Of a DNA stretch of 11,703 bases, positions 1 through 6,783 are shown one piece after another. The position numbers were made by a program, and so were the translations under genes. Below the pieces are notes generated by a model, which worked only from the letters and a program-made list of their open reading frames with translations, did not search any database and was not told the DNA's origin. Position 1 is the first letter of the stretch. Every line of letters starts with the position of its first letter. Source of the DNA: JBDRNO01 sp043811005 (GTDB lineage Bacteria; Bacteroidota; Bacteroidia; NORP154); assembly GCA_043811005.1 (NCBI GenBank), contig JBDRNO010000231.1:1-11703 (forward strand). The letters run 5' to 3'.

Positions 1-1
1 A

Positions 2-166
2 TCGGGAATATACCTTGTTGACTTTTTCCTCTCGGTAAAAAAGGTCATTTCCTTTCACACAGCAGGAATGACTATTGATATCCTGCTCAGATGGCTTGAT
101 TTTGAGGAACGGGAAAACTTTATCAGTAAAGTAGAGTCTGCTAAAGTTCAAAGAATGAAAAAGTAA
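2..166 (+). CDS. 3' end of an unrecognised protein
   Basis: An open frame enters from the left edge in frame 2 and ends at TAA 164-166, giving the last 54 residues of a protein. The segment is amphipathic, with a hydrophobic patch (YLVDFFLSVKKVISF), a possible second helix (MTIDILLRWLDFEEREN) and a basic tail ending MKK. This composition is compatible with a helical C-terminal domain, but I do not recognise the family. The frame has no internal stop and the next gene lies 187 bp downstream, so it is probably a real gene end. The alternatives are a chance open frame or a pseudogene tail. Confidence 0.55.
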   Translation, partial: SGIYLVDFFLSVKKVISFHTAGMTIDILLRWLDFEERENFISKVESAKVQRMKK

Positions 167-213
167 CCGATATTAACCAATATTAACTGATGTTGACCGT
201 TTTTAACAGTTCC

Positions 214-246
214 CCACCTTAACTGGTGGTCACCCGAAAGGGTGAC
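214..246. terminator. Two adjacent hairpins, one with a GAAA loop, after the partial gene
   Basis: GTCACCC (229-235), a GAAA loop and GGGTGAC (240-246) form a perfect 7-bp stem with a GNRA-type tetraloop. Immediately before it, CCACC (214-218) can pair with GGTGG (225-229). The two stems share only base 229. They lie 48-80 bases after the stop of the partial gene and over 100 bases before the MFS start. No T-run follows, so this is a weak candidate for a classical terminator. It could equally be a processing or leader structure. Confidence 0.35.
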
Positions 247-353
247 ATATTAACGTCAATTATACTGATTAGTTACGATATTATGAACAATAACAAAGGT
301 TTCGGAACAACCCTTGGTAAGTTTACTTTTTTAAGCGCCTTAAATCATTAAAT

Positions 354-1877
354 ATGTTTCAAAATATTTTTTCCGAAGGGATATTTCCGGCAAAGAAAGA
401 GCTAACTGATCAGGATGTAAAAAAAGGCATACGTATGTATACCTTTGATGGTATCTGCTCATCAGGAATGGGAGCTATGCAGGGGGGGATCTATCTTATT
501 GCTTTTGCCCTGGCAATGGGCGCTTCCCAGAGACAAGTCGGTTTTATTGCCAGTATTGGTTTTTTAAGCCAGATCATGCAATTATTCGGTTTATACCTGG
601 TTAACAGATTTCCTGAAAGAAAAGCCATAACAGTATTTGCAGCAAGTTTTTCAAGGATATTCTGGATATTGATTATTCTGATCCCTTTTATATTCACCGG
701 AAGCATTACTTTTCTTCTTGTCTGCTTGTTTATCAGTTCAATGATAGGCGCAATATCTGGACCTGCATGGAATTCTTTACTTAGGGACTTACTCCCTACT
801 GACCGGATAGGACAGATAAACAGCAGGAGGATCAGGCTTGGCATGGCGCTTACTTTTATTATTACATTATCTGCAGGATATTTTGTTGACTGGTGGAAAT
901 CCTCTTTCGCTGATCAGGAACTTACAAGCTATTCAATTCTTTTCTTCCTGGGATTTATATTTGGAATTGCCGGAATTTTTGCCATAGTCAAAATACCGGA
1001 AAAAAAATTCAACCTTGCAAAAAAAATCTCTATGAAGGAATTACTTACTGCGCCTTTAAAAAACAATAATTTCAGAATGCTGATCATATTCTTTGCTTTA
1101 TGGACCTTTGCCGTAAACATGAGCGCTCCATTCTTTATGGTTTATATGTTAAAACGTATTGGATTATCTCTTTTCATGGTAACAATATTAATAGTTATAA
1201 GTCAGTTGGCTAATCTTACTTTTCTTAAAATATGGGGTAAAATGGCAGATAAATTCAGTAATAAATCCATTTTAATGGTAAGCGGTCCTATGTTTCTTAT
1301 CGTGGTGGTTGCATGGGCTTTTACCGCCATGCCCGAACCGCACCGGTTAACGTTACCATTGTTGTTCATTTTGCAAATATTAAGCGGTATTTCAATTGCC
1401 GGGGTATCTGTTGGCACTGGGAATATTGCTTTGAAACTATCACCCAGAGAACAAGCGCATGGATATATGACAGTTATCGGACTTACTGCTTCAGTTATGG
1501 GCGCCTTAGCTCCAATTACCGGGGGGATATTTGGTGATATCTTTGCAAAAGTACAGTTAGATATTCCCTTGATCCTATTAATAAAAGAAGCAAAATATTT
1601 ATTGCCTATAATCAATTTCCATGGGCTGGATTTTCTTTTCCTGATAACCTTCCTCGTTGGTATTTATGCCATTCATAGACTATCCCTGGTAAAAGAAGAA
1701 GGTGAGGTTGACAGTGAAGATGTTATTGACGGGCTAACCGAATCTATTATATTACCTTTAAAATCAATTAATGTTGTTGCCGGTATGCAACGAATTGCAA
1801 TTATGCCTATTTCTGGCATGTTGCACCTGTTCAGCAAAGAAAAACATAAAAATACAAATAATAAAAAAGATAATTAG
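354..1877 (+). CDS. MFS-type membrane transporter
   Basis: A 507-residue polytopic membrane protein that is predominantly hydrophobic from about residue 35 to 446, consistent with 12 helices in two halves joined by a basic cytoplasmic loop (about 213-240, rich in Lys). Degenerate versions of the MFS loop motif A occur after the second helix of each half, at VNRFPERK (83-90) and GKMADKFSNK (295-304). Other MFS-like features are SGPAWNSLLRDLLP (135-148) near helix 4/5 and a Gly/Ser-rich helix at 343-356. A hydrophilic tail of about 60 residues follows the last helix. The ATG at 354 is the first one after an in-frame stop at 318-320, and no ribosome-binding purine tract is visible. The substrate cannot be inferred. 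The gene is separated from both neighbours and is probably monocistronic. Confidence 0.88.
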   Translation: MFQNIFSEGIFPAKKELTDQDVKKGIRMYTFDGICSSGMGAMQGGIYLIAFALAMGASQRQVGFIASIGFLSQIMQLFGLYLVNRFPERKAITVFAASFSRIFWILIILIPFIFTGSITFLLVCLFISSMIGAISGPAWNSLLRDLLPTDRIGQINSRRIRLGMALTFIITLSAGYFVDWWKSSFADQELTSYSILFFLGFIFGIAGIFAIVKIPEKKFNLAKKISMKELLTAPLKNNNFRMLIIFFALWTFAVNMSAPFFMVYMLKRIGLSLFMVTILIVISQLANLTFLKIWGKMADKFSNKSILMVSGPMFLIVVVAWAFTAMPEPHRLTLPLLFILQILSGISIAGVSVGTGNIALKLSPREQAHGYMTVIGLTASVMGALAPITGGIFGDIFAKVQLDIPLILLIKEAKYLLPIINFHGLDFLFLITFLVGIYAIHRLSLVKEEGEVDSEDVIDGLTESIILPLKSINVVAGMQRIAIMPISGMLHLFSKEKHKNTNNKKDN

Positions 1878-1941
1878 ACTGAACAAGGTTTGAGACCAGG
1901 GTCTTTTCTCTTGAAGTGAATAGGTCATCCATTTTTGAAAA

Positions 1942-1957
1942 TACTTTTGTAATTTTG
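1942..1957 (+). promoter_or_regulatory. Possible Bacteroidetes -7 elements upstream of the K+ channel gene
   Basis: TACTTTTG (1942-1949) and TAATTTTG (1950-1957) both match the Bacteroidetes -7 consensus TAnnTTTG in tandem, about 40 bases before the ATG at 1998. No convincing TTTG -33 element lies at the usual 17-23 bp spacing, so the assignment is tentative. Confidence 0.35.
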
Positions 1958-1997
1958 ACATAAAAAGGGCTGAAAAATAAATTCAATTTTATTACTG

Positions 1998-2798
1998 ATG
2001 AAAGCGCTTAGGAAAAACATACATCATCTCCTGGTAATTTCTCCGGACGAGAAACGCACTACCGGGAAATATCTGGCATATTTTATTACGCTGCTGATAT
2101 TAGCCAACATAGTGGCGGTGATCCTTGAAACCGTACCATCTCTGTTGGCAAAGTACAAGTATTGGTTCGATGCATTTGAACTGTTTTCCATTACTGTTTT
2201 TTCAGTAGAGTATATCCTTCGTTTGTGGGTGTGTGTTGAAGATGAGCAGTACAAAAAACACGTCACAGGTCGTTTGAAATATATTGTCTCTCCCATGGCG
2301 ATCATTGACCTTCTTGCCATAGCGCCTTTTTATATGCCTTTCGTATTGACAGTTGATCTGCGAACGCTGCGAATACTTCGTCTGTTCCGTCTGTTCAGGT
2401 TATTTAAGCTCACCCGGTATCTGCGAGCGATGCACATATTCTCGGAAGTCGTCAGATCAAAGAAGGAAGAGCTGGTGCTGACATTTATGGTTGTAGTGGC
2501 TTTGCTGCTTATTTCATCGAGCGTAATGTATATGGTGGAGCATGAAGCGCAGCCCCAGGCGTTTTCCAGTATTCCTGAAACAATGTGGTGGGCTGTAATT
2601 ACACTTACTACGGTTGGCTATGGTGATGTGTACCCGATAACAGTTGCAGGAAAATTCATTGGCGCTGTTATTGCAATTCTCGGAGTTGGACTTATCGCCA
2701 TGCCCGCTGCCATTATCGCCTCCGGCTTTGTGGAACGCATCCGCAGGAAAGAAGGGGGTGAACTTGCAATTTGCCCGCATTGTGGAGAACGATTATAA
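1998..2798 (+). CDS. Voltage-gated potassium channel, 6-TM
   Basis: A 266-residue channel subunit expected to form tetramers in the inner membrane and conduct K+. Predicted order: S1 about 27-48, S2 58-78 (acidic E71), S3 97-115 (D104), S4 120-143, S5 158-180, pore helix 190-203, selectivity filter TTVGYGD (204-210), S6 218-242. The filter is the canonical K+ signature. S4 carries a basic residue at every third position from R122 to R143 (R122, R125, R128, R131, R134, K137, R140, R143), which is a textbook voltage sensor. The short C-terminus ends in CPHCGERL, with a CxxC pair at 259/262 that could bind metal across subunits or sense redox state. The length is normal for simple prokaryotic Kv channels and no RCK domain is present. 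Confidence 0.95.
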   Translation: MKALRKNIHHLLVISPDEKRTTGKYLAYFITLLILANIVAVILETVPSLLAKYKYWFDAFELFSITVFSVEYILRLWVCVEDEQYKKHVTGRLKYIVSPMAIIDLLAIAPFYMPFVLTVDLRTLRILRLFRLFRLFKLTRYLRAMHIFSEVVRSKKEELVLTFMVVVALLLISSSVMYMVEHEAQPQAFSSIPETMWWAVITLTTVGYGDVYPITVAGKFIGAVIAILGVGLIAMPAAIIASGFVERIRRKEGGELAICPHCGERL

Positions 2799-2865
2799 AG
2801 AAGAATTCCGCTAACGACCATTTCGCTTTGGCTTCTCAAATTGACAGGATTATTCCGGGAAAATA

Positions 2866-2874
2866 TTTTTTTTT
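2866..2874 (+). terminator. T-run after the K+ channel gene, weak terminator candidate
   Basis: A run of nine T bases lies about 70 bases past the channel stop and is preceded by a small TTCC/GGGAA self-complementary patch (2853-2861). The stem is too short to be convincing. This is the only terminator-like sequence in the intergenic stretch before corA. Confidence 0.2.
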
Positions 2875-2992
2875 ATGTGACGTTTTATTTTTATTACATT
2901 AAAGATTAGGCTTTTTCGTTATTTTTTTTATTTGTGACCTTTTCAATTTATTCCATCTAATTTCCACTTATTTCAAATTTCTATCTCCCAAA

Positions 2993-3023
2993 TTTTAAGT
3001 CCTGATTTTTATTGGTAATTTTG
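2993..3023 (+). promoter_or_regulatory. Candidate Bacteroidetes promoter for corA
   Basis: TAATTTTG at 3016-3023 is a full match to the TAnnTTTG -7 consensus. A TTTT at 2993-2996, near the TTTG -33 consensus, sits 19 bp upstream, which is an accepted spacing. The predicted start of transcription near 3030 would leave a leader of about 20 bases before ATG 3053. The start codon has no Shine-Dalgarno purine tract, as is usual in Bacteroidetes. Confidence 0.5.
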
Positions 3024-3052
3024 TAAAATATTTTAACCAAAACTTTTAGTTT

Positions 3053-4117
3053 ATGGCTCGATTCTTCAAAAAAAGATTAGAAAATAAGGGGCTTTCTCCC
3101 GGTTCATTGGTTTTCATTGGCAGGAAAAAGATGGACTATGTACGGCTAAGGGTGATTGACTATGACAAGGAGAATTTAAACGAAGTTGAGCTGAAAAACC
3201 TTGATGATGTTGTCAGGTATAAAGATGCCAATACCGTTACATGGTTGAACATTGATGGTTTACAGGATATTGAACTTATTAGAAAGGTTGGCGAAATATT
3301 TGAGCTTAACCCCTTAATGCTTGAAGATTTGCTTTATACAGGGCAGCGACCGAAGATGGAGGAATTTGGAAATAGTATATTTATTGTATTGAAAATGCTA
3401 ATATGGGAAAAAAAATTGCACAGAATTATATCAGAACAGTTAAGTCTTATCTTAACCGATAAGTTTGTCATTACTTTTCAGGAAACTGTTGGGGATGTAT
3501 TTGAGCCCGTACGGGAACGGATCAGAAAACAAAAGGGAAGATTACGGAGTAATGGAACAGATTATCTCACATACGCTTTATTGGACACTGTGGTTGACAA
3601 TTACATACACAGCATTGAATTATTAGGTGAAAATATTGAAGCATTGGAAGAAAAAATTTTGAAGAATCCCACCCAGGGAACCATTGAAAAAATACACAAT
3701 TTTAAACGGGAAGTAAATTTTCTGCGTAAGACAGTACGTCCTGCAAAAGAGTTTATTATACAACTTACAAAGCTTGAATCAGATTTCATCAGTGACAGTA
3801 CTTATCCATTTCTGAAAGACCTTCAGGATTTGGTTACCCATGCTACAGAAGCGGTAGATACTTACCGGGATGTTCTAAGCGACCAATTGAACATATATCA
3901 TACCACACTCAGTAACAGGTTGAACCAGGTAATGAAGGTATTGACCATATTTGCGGCTATTTTTATACCACTTACCTTTATTGCCGGTGTATATGGTACA
4001 AACTTTGACTACCTTCCTGAATTACATTATAAATATGCCTATTTCCTTATGCTTGGTGTGATGGCTGTTATTACTATAATAATGATAGGATATTTCAGAA
4101 AGAATAAATGGTTTTAA
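3053..4117 (+). CDS. corA: CorA-family divalent cation transporter (GTN variant)
   Basis: A 354-residue protein of normal CorA length. The cytoplasmic alpha/beta funnel domain spans about residues 1-270 and includes the conserved stretch LNPLMLEDLL (85-94). The long stalk helix carries RLNQVMKVLTIF (289-300) into TM1 (about 294-313), followed by the periplasmic loop and TM2 (about 328-347), with a basic C-terminus. CorA assembles as a pentamer in the inner membrane and imports Mg2+, and sometimes Co2+ or Ni2+. The family signature YGMNF is here YGTNF (residues 314-318, codon ACA for Thr316), while the following PEL (321-324 region) is kept. Relatives such as ZntB use other residues in this position, so substrate or gating may differ. 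A promoter-like sequence lies just upstream. The remnant of an L,D-transpeptidase gene starts only a few bases after the stop. Confidence 0.93.
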   Translation: MARFFKKRLENKGLSPGSLVFIGRKKMDYVRLRVIDYDKENLNEVELKNLDDVVRYKDANTVTWLNIDGLQDIELIRKVGEIFELNPLMLEDLLYTGQRPKMEEFGNSIFIVLKMLIWEKKLHRIISEQLSLILTDKFVITFQETVGDVFEPVRERIRKQKGRLRSNGTDYLTYALLDTVVDNYIHSIELLGENIEALEEKILKNPTQGTIEKIHNFKREVNFLRKTVRPAKEFIIQLTKLESDFISDSTYPFLKDLQDLVTHATEAVDTYRDVLSDQLNIYHTTLSNRLNQVMKVLTIFAAIFIPLTFIAGVYGTNFDYLPELHYKYAYFLMLGVMAVITIIMIGYFRKNKWF

Positions 4118-4122
4118 GAAAA

Positions 4123-4824
4123 CTGTATAAAAAAAATTAAACATAATATTTTGCTTGTAATTGCGATTATCCTATTCATACAAACGTTTGCAAACCCGTT
4201 GGAAGGACTTATCGTAAAACTCCCGTCTTTAGCGCCACCATGACTTATCTGGTGTTAAACCCTTACTGGACAGTTCCTCCGGGCATACTTAAAAATGATG
4301 TTATTCCCGCTGTAAAGAAGGATATAAACTACCTTGCTCCAAAAAAAATAAAGGTACTCGATCAGGACGGTAATGTAGTTGACCCAAAAACGGTTGATTG
4401 GCAGGTAGCCAAAACAGGGCAATACACTTTCAGGCAGGAGCCGGGCATAGACAACTCACTTGGGCTGATCAAATTTATGTTCCCTAATGTATACAACGTT
4501 TATATTCATGACACACCTGCTAAGGAGTTATTCGAAAAGACTGAACGAATCTTTAGCTCGGGTTGCATTCGTATTCAAAAACCGTTTGATTTGGCTGAAC
4601 ATCTGCTGCAAAATCAGGACGGTTGGGACATGGAAAGAATAAAGCAATCCACAACTCCCGGCAGCAAGCCGCTTACTGTAAACCTTAAAAAAACTGTAAC
4701 TGTCCATGTCTTATACCTGACTGCATGGGGTGAAGAAGGTAAATCCGTTCAATTCAGGAAAGATGTTTATGAAAGGGATAAAGCCATTGCAACAGGGCTT
4801 TCAGCATTGCCCCCTGAATTATAA
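4123..4824 (+). pseudogene. Decayed YcbB/LdtD-type L,D-transpeptidase with a large internal deletion
   Basis: The catalytic YkuD domain is intact from about 4198 to the TAA at 4822-4824. In-frame sequence upstream of the first ATG (4240) still matches the family (VGRTYRKTPVFSA, about 4198-4236). Numbering from that ATG, the domain has NPYWTVPPGI, then FMFPN, IHDTP (His90) and SSGCIRI (Cys109, Arg111), which are the active-site residues for 3-3 peptidoglycan crosslinking. Family members are usually about 500 residues or more and have a scaffold and peptidoglycan-binding region, which is absent here. A second frame at 4136-4198 encodes a clear signal-peptide-like stretch (KKIKHNILLVIAIILF then QTFANP) but has no ATG. 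A CTG at 4123 followed by an eight-A run (4129-4136) suggests a lost start and a +1 slip. So an N-terminal remnant is fused out of frame to the catalytic end. A translated internal fragment starting at 4240 would lack export and part of the domain. Confidence 0.75.
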
Positions 4825-4922
4825 CGCGGAGACAGGATTCAGGATTTTTTCAGGCGGGATTATATCATTAAATTATCAATTCATCAAGATACTCCCAAGT
4901 AATGATTAACAAAGAATCAGGA

Positions 4923-5414
4923 TTAAAACCTAGCATTCAATAACTCGGATGAACTTTCATATTTCTGATCGGGATAAAAGATGAACAGGCAGGTTCCTCC
5001 TTTAATCGTGCGGATGATTTCCTTATGAAGCTCTATTGGAACCGATGGGCAACCGAAGCTCCTGCCAAGTCTGCCATACTTTTTAATAAAATTATTACTC
5101 ACATATTCAGCGCCATGCATTACGATTGCCCTTTCCCTTGCGTTATCATTAAATCCTTCTTCCATACCATCCAGATAAAGAGACAAACCATGCTTGCCAT
5201 AATAAGTATCGCCTGTTATATAAAAGCCCAGGCTGCTCTTGTAAGATTTGGGCGCATTGGAAAAATAACGGGCAAATTCATTATTTGGCTTTACAGTATT
5301 TGAGCGGAGGTCATGGAATAGTGAATGTCTGCCGCTTTCACTGTTGTCAAAACCATTGAAGGACAACAGTAATACGGATATGATCACGAAAAATATGGAA
5401 CGATATAATCTCAT
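4923..5414 (-). CDS. Small secreted murein L,D-transpeptidase-family protein, N-terminally shortened
   Basis: A 163-residue protein starting at ATG 5414 with a signal peptide (about residues 1-19: basic MRLYR, then FFVIISVLLLSF). The mature part matches the murein L,D-transpeptidase catalytic-domain family (YkuD_2-like): FSNAPKSYKSSLGFYITGDT (51-70), YYGKHGLSLYLDGMEEGFND (71-90), RAIVMHGA (95-102, His100) and RLGRSFGCPSVP (115-126, Cys122). The His and Cys are spaced as expected for the catalytic pair. Members known to me are roughly 200-250 residues, with about 60-80 residues of strand-forming sequence between the signal peptide and this region. Here that part is almost entirely missing, so activity is uncertain. 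It may be functional, or it may be a decaying gene that still reads through. It converges on the L,D-transpeptidase pseudogene with only 98 bp between them. Confidence 0.8.
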   Translation of the reverse strand: MRLYRSIFFVIISVLLLSFNGFDNSESGRHSLFHDLRSNTVKPNNEFARYFSNAPKSYKSSLGFYITGDTYYGKHGLSLYLDGMEEGFNDNARERAIVMHGAEYVSNNFIKKYGRLGRSFGCPSVPIELHKEIIRTIKGGTCLFIFYPDQKYESSSELLNARF

Positions 5415-5565
5415 TGCTGACGGGTAAATTTTCTTTACGTAATTATACGCATAATATATAAAAATGTTTCGCTTTTTGTGACATTTTATTGTTAGTACGT
5501 CTAAATTTTAGAAAAACAAAAAAATCATTGTTTAACAAAAAAGAAAAAGGTAACAAGAAGGGAGT

Positions 5566-5632
5566 TTAGCCACACCTCTTTCAAAAGGGCTTTGCAAGAA
5601 AATAAATTTAATTCTTTGCCAAAAGTGGCTAA
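5566..5632. repeat. Interrupted inverted repeat upstream of the usp gene
   Basis: TTAGCCAC (5566-5573) is the exact reverse complement of GTGGCTAA (5625-5632). Inside, CTTTGCAAGAA and TTCTTTGCCAAAAG can pair imperfectly. The structure lies just upstream of the putative usp promoter, so it would not be in that transcript unless another promoter is used. It may be an operator or a decayed repeat. The rest of 5415-5694 is AT-rich with nothing else recognised. Confidence 0.4.
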
Positions 5633-5647
5633 TATTTAAGAAAGAAG

Positions 5648-5677
5648 TTTCTAAAAAGTTGAATTTTTGTATTTTTG
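5648..5677 (+). promoter_or_regulatory. Candidate promoter for the universal stress protein gene
   Basis: TATTTTTG (5670-5677) matches the TAnnTTTG -7 element. TTTC at 5648-5651, a near match to the -33 TTTG, lies 18 bp upstream. The ATG follows at 5695, giving a leader of only about 10 bases. Confidence 0.4.
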
Positions 5678-5694
5678 AAAAAAAATAATTAAAA

Positions 5695-6546
5695 ATGAAA
5701 AAAATACTTTTTCTCCATAAAATGGGAATTGACAGCAGACACCCCTTCTCTTACGCTGCCAAAATAGCGAGGGAATCGCTGGCAGAATTGATAATACTGC
5801 ACACTTTCACTTTTGATGTGGATGATGATATTACTGAAGTACAGTACAAGAAAAAGTTAAAGCATAGATGGATAGAAGTAATTAATGATGTTATGAACCT
5901 AAAAAGCTTCTATATACAGGAGAGAGAGAAGAAAGAAGATGATCTGAAACTGAAATTCGGTTACAGGATTACATACGGCAAACTAAAATCTGAAATACTT
6001 GAAATCCTTAAAGAAGAAGCTATTGACCTGATCGTTTATCCGCTTCCCAATAATAATACAACAACAGAATTAACTGATATATTATTGAGATCGCTTTTTG
6101 AATCAACTGAAGTACCTGTTTTGGTTGTTCCCGATCATCATTCTTTTCTACTTGTTAATAAAATCTTATATGCCACTGATTTTCAAAGCACGGGAAAGAG
6201 CAGGCAGTTATTGGATTATACCATAAAATTTGCAGGAATCTTTAATGCCGATATTCATTTTCTTCATGTTTCCAAAAATGGTGATCCGGTTAGTATAAGC
6301 AACAAAGAAGAATATCAACAAATTCAGGATATAATAAAGGCTGATGACAAGCATAAACTGGATATATTGCATGGTAATAGTGTGTTACGGGAAATCAGTC
6401 AATACGTTAATGATAATGATATCAGTCTTGTTATTGTTGTTAAGCATGGCAGAAATTTTATTGAATCCTTGTTTCATCAAAGCTTTACCAATCAGATAAC
6501 TTTCCGTACAAGAGAACCCATTTTGGTACTACATGAAACCCAATGA
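5695..6546 (+). CDS. Two-domain universal stress protein (UspA family)
   Basis: A 283-residue cytoplasmic protein with two tandem Usp folds, a common arrangement in Bacteroidetes. Domain 1 (about 1-147) opens with MKKILFLHKMG and ends VPVLVVPD (140-147). Domain 2 (about 154-281) opens with NKILYATDF (155-163), the typical first strand and Asp, and ends EPILVLHE (274-281). The final-strand loop of domain 2 reads VVKHGRNFIESLFHQSF (248-264), where ATP-binding Usp proteins have a Gly-rich G-x2-G-x9-G-[S/T] motif. Here most of those Gly are gone, and domain 1 likewise shows PNNNTTTELTDILLRSLF. It is therefore probably of the non-ATP-binding type. The role would be stress survival through an unknown partner. 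The gene stands alone, with a promoter-like motif just upstream. Confidence 0.88.
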   Translation: MKKILFLHKMGIDSRHPFSYAAKIARESLAELIILHTFTFDVDDDITEVQYKKKLKHRWIEVINDVMNLKSFYIQEREKKEDDLKLKFGYRITYGKLKSEILEILKEEAIDLIVYPLPNNNTTTELTDILLRSLFESTEVPVLVVPDHHSFLLVNKILYATDFQSTGKSRQLLDYTIKFAGIFNADIHFLHVSKNGDPVSISNKEEYQQIQDIIKADDKHKLDILHGNSVLREISQYVNDNDISLVIVVKHGRNFIESLFHQSFTNQITFRTREPILVLHETQ

Positions 6547-6637
6547 AACTACAAAAGTCATGAACCAAAAGGATTATCTTCTGTTTGGGATGAGGAATTG
6601 GGGTCGGAGGATGAGTGAAATACGTCTCTTGCCCTAC

Positions 6638-6770
6638 GCCTGCTTGCCTGCCTTTACCAAAACAGCAACGTGCTTGCGAACCGAAGTGCTACAGCACGCA
6701 GGCGTGCAGGCACGGGGGATATAAGTTTTATTAAATTCGATAACTGTCTGCCAACAGCAGGCAAGTAGGC
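6638..6770. repeat. GC-rich patch with inverted CTGCTTGCC-type repeats
   Basis: GCCTGCTTGCCTGC (6638-6651) is the reverse complement, in 13 of 14 bases, of GCAGGCAAGTAGGC (6757-6770). Between them are the small hairpin GTGCT-AC-AGCAC (6686-6697) and repeated GCAGGC/GTGCAGGC words (6698-6711). The patch is clearly more GC-rich than its surroundings. This pattern is typical of dispersed intergenic repeats rather than a gene. No tRNA or other RNA fold was recognised. Confidence 0.55.
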
Positions 6771-6783
6771 ATCCGTAGCTCCC

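Noticed and set aside
1764..1961. Minus-strand membrane-like small ORF across the end of the MFS gene
   Set aside because: Its hydrophobicity arises from reading the antisense of a lysine-rich tail. It overlaps a strong gene and has no recognisable family.
4240..4824. A free-standing 194-residue L,D-transpeptidase gene starting at ATG 4240
   Set aside because: Family sequence continues in frame upstream of that ATG without a start codon, and a signal peptide is needed for this enzyme. A pseudogene fragment explains the data better.
6533..6724. A 63-codon open frame overlapping the end of the usp gene
   Set aside because: Most of it runs through the GC-rich repeat patch, its composition resembles no family, and it overlaps a real gene. 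It is treated as chance.
6600..6730. tRNA or other small RNA gene in the GC-rich patch
   Set aside because: No cloverleaf with a TpsiC-like arm could be traced. The local stems are explained by inverted repeat words.
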